Position numbers and translations under genes: made by a program
Notes under the pieces: generated by a model
What the model was told of the DNA's origin: nothing
Databases searched by the model: none
The model's input: only the letters and a program-made list of their open reading frames with translations
NCBI RefSeq assembly: GCF_030316845.1
Contig: NZ_JASZYS010000018.1
Coordinates: 62,001 to 126,000, forward strand
Reading direction: 5' to 3'
Length of the DNA: 64,000 nt
DNA from: Variovorax davisae
Lineage (GTDB): Bacteria; Pseudomonadota; Gammaproteobacteria; Burkholderiales; Burkholderiaceae_C
In this document: piece by piece, positions 1 to 7,577 of the stretch
How positions within the stretch are numbered: position 1 is the first letter of the stretch
Layout of the letters: the number at the start of each line of letters is the position of its first letter

Positions 1-1072
1 CGCTGTCGGTGTAGCGGATCGCGTTCGACACCAGGTTGCGCAGGATCAGCGCCACCAGCGCCGGATCGGAGCGCACCGCCGCATGGGTCTCCCGCGAGCG
101 GTAGACGATGCCCTTGGCGTCGGCCTGCGGCGCCAGTTCGTTCTCGATGCGGTTGAGCAGCGGCTGCAGCTGGAAGTCCTGCATCTGCGGCTCGACCACG
201 CCGGCCTCGATGCGCGAGAAGTCGAGCAGGGTGTCGAGCATCTCGGCCGAGGCGTGCCAGGTGGCGCGGGCGTTGGCCAGGGCGTCGTACTGGGCGGCCG
301 ACAGCTTGCTGCGGGCCAGCACCTCGAGGAACAGCCCCTGGGCGTGGATCGGCTGGCGCAGGTCGTGGCTGGCGGCGGCGAGGAACTTGGACTTCGCCAG
401 GTTGGCCTCGTCGGCCTTGAGCTGGGCCGCCTGCGCATGGCCGGTCTCGACCCGCAGCCGCTCGATCAGCTCCAGGTTCTCGAAGCGCAGGTCGATCGCC
501 GCCCGCGCCGCCCGGGCGCCGTTGCGCGCCTGGCCGAACAGCGTCGCCACGTACAGCACCCCGGCCGCGCCGAGCGCGTTGTAGGCCGGGTCGCCCAGCA
601 GCACCAGCTTGGCGGCCACCACGGCCAGCTCGACCGCGCCGAAGATCACGAACACCGGCAGCACCGGCGAGAGCGAAGACATCGAGCTGCCCGCCACGCC
701 CGCCAGCACGGCGATGACCAGGATGCTGCCGGCCGTCGAGGTGCTGCCCAGCGCGACCCAGGCCAGGGCGCCCCAGGCGGCGGCGTCGATGCAGTTGAGC
801 GCCATCTGCCGCCAGACCAGCCGCGGCGCGCGCTCGAACGAGATCTCGCGGGCCAGCGTGCGGCGGGCATCGCGGGCGCAATACAGCTTGATCAGGATCA
901 CGATGCCGGCCCACAGCCGCAGCGCCAGCGCGTTGCTGTCGTTGGCGAGCACCCAGACCAGCAGCAGCGCGACCCCGATCGTCGGGCCCACCGAACTGCC
1001 GATGTTGCCGAGCTGCAGCCGCAGCTGCTCGACCAGCGTGCGCCCGTCGGCCAGCCGCAGGAATCGGGTCAT
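1..1072 (-). CDS. Sensor histidine kinase (3' part cut by window edge)
   Basis: Membrane sensor kinase of a two-component system, with 357 codons visible before the left edge. Residues about 25-180 contain several hydrophobic segments and no recognisable extracellular sensor domain. A helical linker follows, then the dimerisation/phosphoacceptor box AASHDLRQP with the histidine near residue 236. The last visible motif is the N-box RNLVSNAIRY, so most of the ATP-binding domain and any receiver lie outside the window. The ATG at 1072 shares one base with the stop of the upstream response-regulator gene (TGATG), so the two are translationally coupled and probably cognate partners. The HDLRQP box is shared with the hybrid kinase at 14664. 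Signal and targets are not evident. Confidence 0.9.
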   Translation of the reverse strand, partial: MTRFLRLADGRTLVEQLRLQLGNIGSSVGPTIGVALLLVWVLANDSNALALRLWAGIVILIKLYCARDARRTLAREISFERAPRLVWRQMALNCIDAAAWGALAWVALGSTSTAGSILVIAVLAGVAGSSMSSLSPVLPVFVIFGAVELAVVAAKLVLLGDPAYNALGAAGVLYVATLFGQARNGARAARAAIDLRFENLELIERLRVETGHAQAAQLKADEANLAKSKFLAAASHDLRQPIHAQGLFLEVLARSKLSAAQYDALANARATWHASAEMLDTLLDFSRIEAGVVEPQMQDFQLQPLLNRIENELAPQADAKGIVYRSRETHAAVRSDPALVALILRNLVSNAIRYTDS

Positions 1073-1686
1073 CAGCCGACCAGGCCCCGGCGGCGCGCCG
1101 CGAAGCCGGCCTCGGAGCGGCTCGACACCTGCAGCGCCGCCAGCACCGCCTGCACGTGCCCGCGCACCGTGTTCTCCGACAGCCCGAGGCGGCGCCCGAT
1201 GACCTTGTTCGGCAGCCCCTGGCACAGCAGGTCCAGCACCTCGAACTGGCGCGGCGTCAGCAGCTGGGGCGCGCCGGCGCCCTCGCCGGCCGCGGCCTGC
1301 GCGGCGGCGCTGGCCGGCTCGCCGCGGCGCAGCTGCTCGATCACCGCCAGGATGTTGTCGGCGCTGTCGGCCTTGGAGACGAAGGCGGCGGCGCCGCGCT
1401 CCAGCGCCATGCGCACGTTGTGCGGGCCGGCGTCGGACGACAGGATCACCACCACCGCCTCGGGCCACTTGCGCTTCACCAGCGCGATGCCCTCCAGGCC
1501 GTTGAGCCCGTGCAGCTGGATGTCGAGCAGCACCAGCGCGGGATCGTCCATGCCGGCGCGCAGTCCCTCTTCGAGCGAGCTCGCCTCGGCCACTTCGAGC
1601 TCGGGAATGCCGGAGGCGAGGACCATGCGAAGTCCGCAGCGGAACAGCGCGTGGTCGTCGATGAGGAGAATTCGGGCCGGCAACAT
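1072..1686 (-). CDS. LuxR/NarL-family response regulator
   Basis: DNA-binding response regulator of 204 aa. The N-terminal receiver has the acidic pair in LLIDDHALF, phosphoacceptor Asp near residue 55 (LLDIQLHG), and the conserved Lys in FVSKAD. The C-terminal LuxR-type helix-turn-helix begins LTPRQFEVLDLL and contains NKVIGRRLGLSENTVRGHV. I chose the ATG at 1686 because the receiver starts immediately after it. The frame also opens at a TTG at 1722, adding 12 residues that do not look like receiver sequence. It is the first gene of an operon with the sensor kinase and is presumably phosphorylated by it. No regulon can be inferred. Confidence 0.92.
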   Translation of the reverse strand: MLPARILLIDDHALFRCGLRMVLASGIPELEVAEASSLEEGLRAGMDDPALVLLDIQLHGLNGLEGIALVKRKWPEAVVVILSSDAGPHNVRMALERGAAAFVSKADSADNILAVIEQLRRGEPASAAAQAAAGEGAGAPQLLTPRQFEVLDLLCQGLPNKVIGRRLGLSENTVRGHVQAVLAALQVSSRSEAGFAARRRGLVG

Positions 1687-1809
1687 ACGGCAACAATTCT
1701 GCGCGAAGTCGAACCGGTCCAAATGGACTATTTACCCGCGGCGCCCGAGACGCGACCATCGAAGCGCCGAAGCTCTCTCATTGACGACCCCCGCCTGCCG
1801 CCCCGCCGA

Positions 1810-2079
1810 ATGAAGCCCCTGATCGACATCCAACGCATCGGACCGGATGCCTTCCGCCACCGCATCAGCGCCCAGGGCGGTGCGGTGCAGGAAGAAAGCC
1901 GCAGCTTCGCCGCGCTGGAGCACTGCCTGCGCGACGCCGGCGAATCGCTGGGCCGCTACTTCTCGCAGGCGGAACTCAAGTTCGACGGCCTGTTCCTGGG
2001 CGCCTGCGCCGTCGATGCGCTGCGCAACACGCCGCTGGCGGTGGCCCGCCGCATCAGCCAGCACTTCCAGCCGGCCTGA
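1810..2079 (+). CDS. Small uncharacterised protein (89 aa)
   Basis: I do not recognise this family. The 89-residue product begins MKPLIDIQRIGPDAFRH and is charged and soluble-looking, with no signal peptide, membrane segment or cysteine cluster. The residue mix is ordinary (one of nearly every amino acid, few Arg/Pro runs), unlike the antisense open frames common in this GC-rich DNA, which argues that it is real. It is divergent from the response regulator across about 120 bases. Its 3' end overlaps the end of the convergent MFS gene by 26 bases. No clear Shine-Dalgarno precedes the ATG. Function unknown. Confidence 0.6.
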   Translation: MKPLIDIQRIGPDAFRHRISAQGGAVQEESRSFAALEHCLRDAGESLGRYFSQAELKFDGLFLGACAVDALRNTPLAVARRISQHFQPA

Positions 2080-3511
2080 GCGCCGGCCGGGCCACGACGC
2101 GCCAGGCCAGCCCGGCCGCGAGCGCGGGTGCCAGCGCAAAACTCCCGAACAGCCAGCCAGCCGCCGATTGCGCGCCCGCAGGGCCGCCGGGCGCGGTCAG
2201 CCCGGCGGCGTTCGCCACCAGGCCGGCCACCGCGGCACCGATCGCCATGCCGTAGAGCTGCACGGTGGTGATCGACGCCGAGGCCAGGTTCTCCTCGCCG
2301 CGCGGCGCCAGCGTCAGCACCCGGGTCAGCAGATGCGGCCATCCCATGCCGACGCCGAAGCCGGTGGCGCCCAGCGCCAGCGCCAGGCCCAGGGTCTGGG
2401 CCGCCGGCCCGAAGCGCGCCACCGGCACCAGCAGCCACAGTCCGACCAGGCCGGCCATGCTCACCAGCGGGCCGAAGCGCAGCATGCGGTCGGCCCGCGC
2501 GCCGGTGCGGCCGGCGGACAGCAGCGAGGCCGCGCTCCAGCCGCCGGCCATCGCGGCCGTGAGGTAGCCGGCGGCGAGCGGCGAATGGCCGTGCAGCGTC
2601 TGCAGGAAATACGGCACGAAGATCTCCGTGTCGGTGCCGATCAGCAGCAACGCCACGCTGGCGTAGATCGCCCCGAAGGCGGTGAAGGGGGCGCAGGCGC
2701 CGGTCGGCAGCAGGCGGACCCTGGCGCGGCGGTCGATGCGCACCAGCGCCAGGCCCAGCGCCAGCCCGAAGAGCACCATGCCGAGTTGGGCCGACAGCGT
2801 GTCGAACAGGCTCGCGGTCGCCACGCTCAAGGCCGAAGCGATCAGCAGCAGGATCTGACCGATCGGCAGGGCGACGCGGGACCCGCCCGCCTCGCCGGCG
2901 TGGCGCGCCGGCAGCTGCAGGCCGACGATCAGCGCCTGCCCCAGCGCCACCGGCAGCAGGGCCCAGAAGGCCCAGCGCCAATGCCCCAGCTGGGCGAAGA
3001 CGCCGCCGACCGCCGGCCCGCACAGGGTCGCGACACCCCACATGCCCGACACCAGCGCCACCGCGCGCGGCCACAGCCGGGCCTCGAACATCAGGCGGAT
3101 CAAGGCATAGCCCAAGGCCGCCAGCACGCCGCCGCCCAGCCCCTGCACCGTGCGTCCGGCCAGCATCCAGGCCATGTCCGGCGCCGTGGCGCAGCCGATG
3201 CTGCCCAGCACGAACACCGCCAGCGCCGCCAGGTAGCTGCGGCGCGGCCCGAACTGCTGCAGCAGCCGCACCGACAGCGTGGCCCCGAGGATCGACGCCG
3301 CCACGAACAGCGTGGTGTTCCAGGCATACCAGGCGACCCCGCCGATCTCCTGCACCACCGAGGGCAGGACGGTGGTCACGATGTGGACGTTGACCGCATG
3401 CAGCGCGACGCCGCCGGTGACGGCGACCGCGCGCCACGCGTTGCGCCCCGAGAAAAGTTCGGCCCACGACGCGGTCGGGGGCTGGAGGGCGGCGGTGGAC
3501 AACGAGGACAT
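2054..3511 (-). CDS. MFS transporter, probable drug/metabolite exporter
   Basis: Inner-membrane major facilitator superfamily protein of 485 aa with at least twelve hydrophobic helices. Family marks include the loop after helix 2 (LQQFGPRRSYL), helix 4 RTVQGLGGG, and the antiporter-type motif C region GPAVGG in helix 5, which in known families marks proton-driven exporters. The length and the sequence TTVLPSVVQEIGG resemble the DHA2 drug-efflux group. Substrate is not predictable. It is divergent from a Cys-rich ArsR-like regulator over an 87-base AT-richer intergenic region, the usual arrangement for an efflux pump and its repressor. Its 3' end overlaps the small plus-strand gene by 26 bases. 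Confidence 0.9.
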   Translation of the reverse strand: MSSLSTAALQPPTASWAELFSGRNAWRAVAVTGGVALHAVNVHIVTTVLPSVVQEIGGVAWYAWNTTLFVAASILGATLSVRLLQQFGPRRSYLAALAVFVLGSIGCATAPDMAWMLAGRTVQGLGGGVLAALGYALIRLMFEARLWPRAVALVSGMWGVATLCGPAVGGVFAQLGHWRWAFWALLPVALGQALIVGLQLPARHAGEAGGSRVALPIGQILLLIASALSVATASLFDTLSAQLGMVLFGLALGLALVRIDRRARVRLLPTGACAPFTAFGAIYASVALLLIGTDTEIFVPYFLQTLHGHSPLAAGYLTAAMAGGWSAASLLSAGRTGARADRMLRFGPLVSMAGLVGLWLLVPVARFGPAAQTLGLALALGATGFGVGMGWPHLLTRVLTLAPRGEENLASASITTVQLYGMAIGAAVAGLVANAAGLTAPGGPAGAQSAAGWLFGSFALAPALAAGLAWRVVARPALRPAGSAG

Positions 3512-3598
3512 GGAATCGGCTCTCTGGCGGGAATTATCAAAGGTATGACTTGGATATTAACCGCACGCCTCAATTAGGCAAGTAAACTCTTGGATAAC
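3512..3598. promoter_or_regulatory. Divergent control region between MFS exporter and Cys-rich regulator
   Basis: This is markedly AT-richer than its surroundings. It contains a direct repeat CTTGGATA at 3549-3556 and 3589-3596 (40 bases, about four helical turns apart) and a short inverted repeat GCCT-N5-AGGC at 3567-3579. GATAAT on the minus strand (3538-3533) could be a -10 for the MFS gene. TAAACT (3583-3588) could be one for the regulator. These are candidate operator and promoter elements only. Confidence 0.4.
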
Positions 3599-4267
3599 AT
3601 GACGCCCAGCGCCACCACCGCCGATCGCATCCTGCTGCTCCTGAAAAGCCGCGGCCCGATGTCGACGGCCGCGCTGGCGGCCGCGCTGCACACCACCACC
3701 GAGGCGGTGCGGCAGCAGGTGAACAAGCTGGTGGAAGCCGATCTGCTGCGTGGCGTCGCCGAAGCGCCTTCCGGGGTCGGACGGCCCGGCCAGGCCTGGT
3801 CGCTGAGCGCCCGCGGCCACGCCCGTTTTCCCGACCGGCATGCCGAACTCACGCGCCAGCTGGTCGACACGGTGCGCGAGGTGTTCGGCGAAGCCGGGCT
3901 CGAACAACTCATCGCCCGCCGCGAAGACGCCTCCCGCACCACCTACCTGGAAGCCTGCCGCGACCTGCCCGAACTGGCGCCGCGGCTGCGCAGGCTGGCC
4001 GCGTTGCGCGACCAGGAAGGCTACATGGCGCGGCTGGAGGCCGATGGCGACGACTGGCTGCTGATCGAGGACCACTGCCCGATCTGCGTCGCCGCCGAGG
4101 CCTGCCAGGGCTTCTGCCGCTCCGAGCTGGCGTTGTTCCGCGAAGTGGCAGGGCCCCAGGGCCGGCTGCGCCGCGAGGAGCACCTGATCGCCGGCGCGCG
4201 CCGCTGCGTCTACCGCATCACGCCGGTCACCGATGCGCAGCCCAAGATGGGCGACACTGCGGGCTGA
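3599..4267 (+). CDS. ArsR/DeoR-like winged-helix regulator with C-terminal cysteine cluster (COG2345 type)
   Basis: Transcriptional regulator of 222 aa. The N-terminal winged helix (about residues 8-75) reads TADRILLLLKSRGPMSTAAL, followed by a recognition-helix region TTEAVRQQVNKLVEADLL. The C-terminal third has five cysteines at about 160, 163, 169, 173 and 203 (C-x2-C-x5-C-x3-C-x29-C) with HCPICVAAEACQGFC as its core. COG2345 regulators include the Fe-S sensor SufR, so a metal or Fe-S cluster ligand set is plausible but inferred. The ATG at 3599 is preferred over a TTG nine bases earlier; no Shine-Dalgarno is evident. It is divergent from an MFS exporter. Its stop shares one base with the pgpA start. 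Confidence 0.85.
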   Translation: MTPSATTADRILLLLKSRGPMSTAALAAALHTTTEAVRQQVNKLVEADLLRGVAEAPSGVGRPGQAWSLSARGHARFPDRHAELTRQLVDTVREVFGEAGLEQLIARREDASRTTYLEACRDLPELAPRLRRLAALRDQEGYMARLEADGDDWLLIEDHCPICVAAEACQGFCRSELALFREVAGPQGRLRREEHLIAGARRCVYRITPVTDAQPKMGDTAG

Positions 4268-4818
4268 TGCCAACCGCTTCCGATTCCCCTGTCGCCGCCC
4301 CGTTCCGCCCGACCCTGCGCTTCCTGTTCGCGCATCCGGCGCACCTGATCGCCCTGGGCTTCGGCTCCGGACTGCCGCGGCGGGCGCCCGGCACCGTCGG
4401 CACCCTGTGGGCCTGGGTCGCGTTCCTCGTGATGCAGCGCTGGCTGTCGAGCGCCGCCATCGGCTGGGTGATCCTGGCGTCGCTGCCGATCGGCTGGTGG
4501 GCCTGCACCGTGACCGCCCGCCACATGAACATCGCCGACCCCGGCAGCATCGTCTGGGACGAGGTGGTCGCCTTCTGGATCATCCTCTGGCTGGTGCTGC
4601 CCGGCGGGCTGCTGGCCCAGCTGGTCGCCTTCGGGCTGTTCCGCTTCTTCGATGCCGTCAAGCCGGGCCCGGTGGGCTGGGCCGACCGGCTGTTCAAGCC
4701 GCGCGCCTCGGCCGACGGCACGACCGGCTGGCGCGCCGCGGGCTTCGGCATCCTGTTCGACGACCTGGTAGCGGCCTTCTGCACGCTGCTGGTGATCGCC
4801 GCCTGGCGCGCATGGTGA
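4267..4818 (+). CDS. pgpA: Phosphatidylglycerophosphatase A
   Basis: Membrane lipid phosphatase that removes phosphate from phosphatidylglycerophosphate to give phosphatidylglycerol. The 183 aa match the family length. Characteristic segments are GFGSGLPRRAPGTVGTLWAW near the N-terminus, IVWDEVVAFW in the middle and FRFFDAVKPGPVGWADR, ending with GILFDDLVAAF. The acidic residues (DE and DD) are those conserved in PgpA. Several hydrophobic helices place it in the inner membrane. It starts on the last base of the upstream regulator stop (TGATG) and its own end overlaps the pncC start, giving three tightly coupled genes. Confidence 0.95.
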   Translation: MPTASDSPVAAPFRPTLRFLFAHPAHLIALGFGSGLPRRAPGTVGTLWAWVAFLVMQRWLSSAAIGWVILASLPIGWWACTVTARHMNIADPGSIVWDEVVAFWIILWLVLPGGLLAQLVAFGLFRFFDAVKPGPVGWADRLFKPRASADGTTGWRAAGFGILFDDLVAAFCTLLVIAAWRAW

Positions 4819-5336
4819 ACCCGATGAACGACCACCCGATCTCCCTGACCGACCTCGACGTCGCCGCCCTGGTGCTTCGGCTCGCCGACCTGCTGCCGCC
4901 GAAGGGCTGGATGATGGCCACGGCCGAGAGCTGCACCGGCGGCCTGATCGCCGGCGCCTGCACCGACCTCGCGGGCTCCAGCGTCTGGTTCGAGCGCGGC
5001 TTCGTGACCTACTCGAACGAAGCCAAGAGCGAGCTGCTGGGCGTCGACCCCGCGCTGATCGAGGCCCATGGCGCGGTCAGCGAGCCGGTGGCCCGGGCGA
5101 TGGCCGAAGGCGCGGTCGCCCGCTCGCGGGCCCAGGCCTCGGTCGCCGTCACCGGCGTCGCCGGACCCAGCGGCGGCTCGGCCGAGAAGCCGGTCGGCAC
5201 CGTCTGGTTCGGCTGGTCGGTCGATGGGCGCACGCGCACCGAGCGCCGCCGCTTCGACGGCGACCGCGCGGCCGTGCGCGCGGCCACGGTGCACTACGCG
5301 CTGCAGACGCTGGTCGAACTCGTGCGCGGGGCCTGA
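4812..5336 (+). CDS. pncC: Nicotinamide-nucleotide amidohydrolase (PncC/CinA C-terminal family)
   Basis: Stand-alone CinA C-terminal domain, about 174 aa, predicted to deamidate NMN to nicotinate mononucleotide in the pyridine-nucleotide salvage cycle. Family signatures are MATAESCTGGLIAG, with the catalytic Ser/Cys-Thr region, and the glycine-rich AVTGVAGPSGGSAEKPVGTVWFGW. The ATG at 4812 overlaps the end of pgpA by 7 bases; a second in-frame ATG at 4824 begins MNDHPISL and could be the true start. Soluble cytoplasmic enzyme. pgpA-pncC adjacency is common in Burkholderiales. Confidence 0.92.
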   Translation: MVNPMNDHPISLTDLDVAALVLRLADLLPPKGWMMATAESCTGGLIAGACTDLAGSSVWFERGFVTYSNEAKSELLGVDPALIEAHGAVSEPVARAMAEGAVARSRAQASVAVTGVAGPSGGSAEKPVGTVWFGWSVDGRTRTERRRFDGDRAAVRAATVHYALQTLVELVRGA

Positions 5337-5341
5337 GCCCT

Positions 5342-5347
5342 TAGGAT
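5342..5347 (+). promoter_or_regulatory. -10-like hexamer abutting the SnoaL-like gene
   Basis: TAGGAT lies 5 bases before the ATG at 5353, with no room for a ribosome-binding leader. The GGA could alternatively act as a short Shine-Dalgarno. One of several such start-proximal hexamers in this window. Confidence 0.3.
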
Positions 5348-5352
5348 GCCGC

Positions 5353-5838
5353 ATGCAAAACGAACAGACCCTGCGTCGCTTCTACGATGCCTTCGCCCGG
5401 CTCGACGCCGACACCATGGCCGCTTGTTATGCGCCGGATGCGCGCTTCGACGACGAGGCCTTCTCGCTGCGCGGCGCGCGCGAAGTCGGCGGCATGTGGA
5501 AGATGCTCTGCAGCGGCACCCAGGCCAAGGGCGCCGCGGTCTGGAAGCTGACATACCGCGACATCGAAGCCGATGCCGCCGCCGGCAAGGCGCATTGGGA
5601 TGCGCACTATCTCTTCAGCGCCACCGGCCGCATCGTCGACAACGCGATCGACTCCCGCTTCACCTTCACCCCCGAAGGCCTGATCGCCACCCAGCGCGAC
5701 CGTTTCGATTTCTGGCGCTGGTCGCGGCAGGCGCTGGGCACGCCCGGCCTGCTGCTGGGCTGGTCGCCGATGCTGAAAAAGAAGGTGCGCGCCACCGCGG
5801 CGGCGAACCTCCAGGCTTTTCTCGCCCGCAACCCCTGA
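5353..5838 (+). CDS. SnoaL/NTF2-like protein
   Basis: Small soluble protein of 161 aa with the NTF2-like cone fold. The N-terminus LRRFYDAFARLDADTMAACY followed by ARFDDEAFSLRG is the typical SnoaL/DUF4440-like opening, and HWDAHYLFSATGRIVDN is a typical central strand. No catalytic Asp/His dyad can be assigned with confidence. This family includes ketosteroid isomerases and many uncharacterised small-ligand-binding proteins. It lies between pncC and a small GNAT gene, all on the plus strand. Function unassigned. Confidence 0.8.
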   Translation: MQNEQTLRRFYDAFARLDADTMAACYAPDARFDDEAFSLRGAREVGGMWKMLCSGTQAKGAAVWKLTYRDIEADAAAGKAHWDAHYLFSATGRIVDNAIDSRFTFTPEGLIATQRDRFDFWRWSRQALGTPGLLLGWSPMLKKKVRATAAANLQAFLARNP

Positions 5839-5858
5839 ACCCCGACGGACCCCCACCC

Positions 5859-6167
5859 ATGACCGACATCGCGATCGCCAACAACCCCGCCGAGCACCGC
5901 TACGAAGCCCGCATCGGCGGCGAACTCGCGGGCTACTGCGAATACAACCTGCTGAGCGAAGCCATCATGTTCACCCACACGGAGGTGCTGGAGGCCTTCG
6001 AAGGCAAGGGCGTGGGATCGGCGCTCGCCCGGCACGTGCTCGACGAGGCCCGGACCGACGGCAAGCACGTGATCCCGGTCTGCCAGTTCATCGCCGGCTA
6101 CATCCGCAAGCACCGCGACTACGCCGACCTGGTGCGGCCGGACGTGCAGCGGGCTTTCAAGATCTGA
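5859..6167 (+). CDS. Small GNAT-like N-acetyltransferase (COG2388 type)
   Basis: A 102-aa protein matching the short GCN5-related acetyltransferase family represented by YjdJ. The acetyl-CoA pyrophosphate-binding stretch is visible as EGKGVGSALARHVLDEAR. The second half, KHVIPVCQFIAGYIRKHRDY, is the family's usual C-terminus (CxxxxxYxxxHPEY-like). The substrate is unknown. It follows the SnoaL-like gene by 20 bases and probably shares its transcript. Confidence 0.85.
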   Translation: MTDIAIANNPAEHRYEARIGGELAGYCEYNLLSEAIMFTHTEVLEAFEGKGVGSALARHVLDEARTDGKHVIPVCQFIAGYIRKHRDYADLVRPDVQRAFKI

Positions 6168-6180
6168 GGAGGCTGGGCGG

Positions 6181-6366
6181 TCAGTCGCAGCGGTAAGTGA
6201 CCTCGCCCGCCGGCCCGCCCGCTCCCGGGGCGCCCAGGAAGCGCATCGGGGCGCCGAAGTTGCGGCAGTAGGCCTCGGCATCCTGCGCGCTGGGCGACTG
6301 GAAGACGCCATCGCCCAGCCGCGTCACGCGCGGCACGGGGCGCGACGCACAGCCGGCGGCGAGCAC
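6181..6366 (-). CDS. Putative small lipoprotein, start codon unclear
   Basis: The frame encodes a short protein with a lipobox-like LAAGC directly after a run of Leu/Ala (LALALAVLAAGC), which suggests a type II signal peptide and a lipid-anchored Cys. The mature part of about 55 aa contains one further pair of cysteines (EAYCRNFG, TYRCD). No ATG is available. The GTG at 6366 would leave too little signal peptide, and CTG codons at 6378 or 6384 or another rare start may be used. It starts about 28 bases after the DUF3297 stop, so it may be the last gene of that operon. Function unknown. Confidence 0.45.
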   Translation of the reverse strand: MLAAGCASRPVPRVTRLGDGVFQSPSAQDAEAYCRNFGAPMRFLGAPGAGGPAGEVTYRCD

Positions 6367-6394
6367 CGCCAGGGCCAGTGCCAGGGCGCAGCGC

Positions 6395-6646
6395 TCAGTC
6401 CTGATAGAAGACCTCGACCTTGCCCTTGAGCTTGATCAGAAGCGGCTTGCCCTTGCGGTCGAGCGTGCGGCCCGCGGGCACCTTGATCCAGCCTTCGCTG
6501 ATGCAGTACTCCTCGACGTCGGAGCGGTCCTTGCCGTTGAAGCGGATGCCGATGTCGTGCTCGAAGACGGCGGCGACGTGGTGCGGGCTGCGCGGGTCGA
6601 TCGACAGGTGGTCGGGCAGCGGGGGAAGGGACGTGTTTTCGGTCAT
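6395..6646 (-). CDS. DUF3297 family protein
   Basis: An 83-aa protein recognisable as DUF3297: LPDHLSIDPRSPHHVAAVFE at the start, then IGIRFNGKDRSDVEEYCISEGW and a Lys-rich C-terminus ending VEVFYQD. Members are small soluble proteins of unknown function common in proteobacteria, sometimes mislabelled as glutathione peroxidase. Its ATG overlaps the stop of the upstream ketopantoate-reductase-like gene (ATGA), so it is translationally coupled to it. Confidence 0.9.
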   Translation of the reverse strand: MTENTSLPPLPDHLSIDPRSPHHVAAVFEHDIGIRFNGKDRSDVEEYCISEGWIKVPAGRTLDRKGKPLLIKLKGKVEVFYQD

Positions 6647-7554
6647 GTCGTGGATTTTGCCTCGGCGTTCTTTCGCTCCAGCAGCCTGACCAGCGTGTGC
6701 AGCACGCGGTTGACCGGCGTCGCCACGCCCAGCAGCGCGCCGCGCTGGAGGATGTGGCCGTTCAGGTGGTCGATCTCGCTCGCCCGGCCGCGCGCCAGGT
6801 CCTGCGCCGTGGACGAGTACTGCGTCGGCATGGTCTCGGCAATGCGGCGCACCGCGCCGTCCAGGTCGGCCGGCAGCCGCACGCCGTCGGCCTCGGCGAC
6901 CGCGACGCACTCGGCCACGACATCGCGCAGCACCTCGGCCACGCCGACCCCGTCGACGATCCGGCCGTAGGGCAGTTGCGTGATGGCCGACAGGGCGTTG
7001 TAGGCGCAGTTGAGGATCAGCTTGGCCCACAGCGCGCCGCGCACGTTGTCCGAGATCTCGACCGGGACCCCGGCCTCGGCCAGCACCTGCGCCAGCGCAC
7101 CGCTGCGGGAGGACGGCTCGATCACCAGTTCGCCGCGCCCGTGATGCTTCACGTGCCCCGGCCCGGCCATCTCGGTCGCGACGTAGACGACCGCCGCGGC
7201 CACCTCCTGCGGCAGCACGCCGCGCAGGCGCTCGGCGTTGTCGACCCCGTTCTGCAGGCACAGCACCAGCGCCTCTGGCGCGAGCCAGGGCGCGAGCAGC
7301 GCGCCGGCGGCTTCGGTGTCGGTCGACTTGACGCAGAACAGCACCAGCTCCGCGCCCTGCGCGGCGCTGGCCTCGGTGCTGGCCGCCAGCCCGATCCGCT
7401 GGTCGAAGTCCGCGGTCTCGAGCCGCAGCCCGAGGGTCCGCACGGCATCGACATGCGGCGCACGCCCGATCAGCACGACCTCGTGGCCCTGCCGCGCCAG
7501 CATCGCGCCGTAGTAGCAGCCGACCGCGCCGGCGCCCATGACAGCCATCTTCAT
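6643..7554 (-). CDS. panE: 2-dehydropantoate 2-reductase-like (ApbA/PanE family)
   Basis: NADPH-dependent oxidoreductase of 303 aa resembling ketopantoate reductase, which makes pantoate for coenzyme A synthesis. The Rossmann motif is at the extreme N-terminus (VMGAGAVGCYYGAMLA). The family segments VKSTDTEAAG, CLQNGVDN (with Asn), and ALWAKLILNCAYN, with the conserved catalytic Lys, are present, as is the C-terminal helix SSTAQDLARGRASEIDHLNG. Burkholderiales carry several paralogues of this fold, so the pantothenate role is likely but not certain. A GGAGG ribosome site precedes the ATG at 7554. It lies 23 bases downstream of the MFS gene and is coupled to DUF3297. Confidence 0.88.
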   Translation of the reverse strand: MKMAVMGAGAVGCYYGAMLARQGHEVVLIGRAPHVDAVRTLGLRLETADFDQRIGLAASTEASAAQGAELVLFCVKSTDTEAAGALLAPWLAPEALVLCLQNGVDNAERLRGVLPQEVAAAVVYVATEMAGPGHVKHHGRGELVIEPSSRSGALAQVLAEAGVPVEISDNVRGALWAKLILNCAYNALSAITQLPYGRIVDGVGVAEVLRDVVAECVAVAEADGVRLPADLDGAVRRIAETMPTQYSSTAQDLARGRASEIDHLNGHILQRGALLGVATPVNRVLHTLVRLLERKNAEAKSTT

Positions 7555-7577
7555 TCCCACCTCCGATCGATGAACCG

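Noticed and set aside
83..1813. Long open frames opposite the two-component genes
   Set aside because: They are antisense to a well-supported kinase and regulator, have extreme Arg/Ala/Gln composition and no family motifs. This is typical of high-GC DNA and recurs opposite nearly every gene here.
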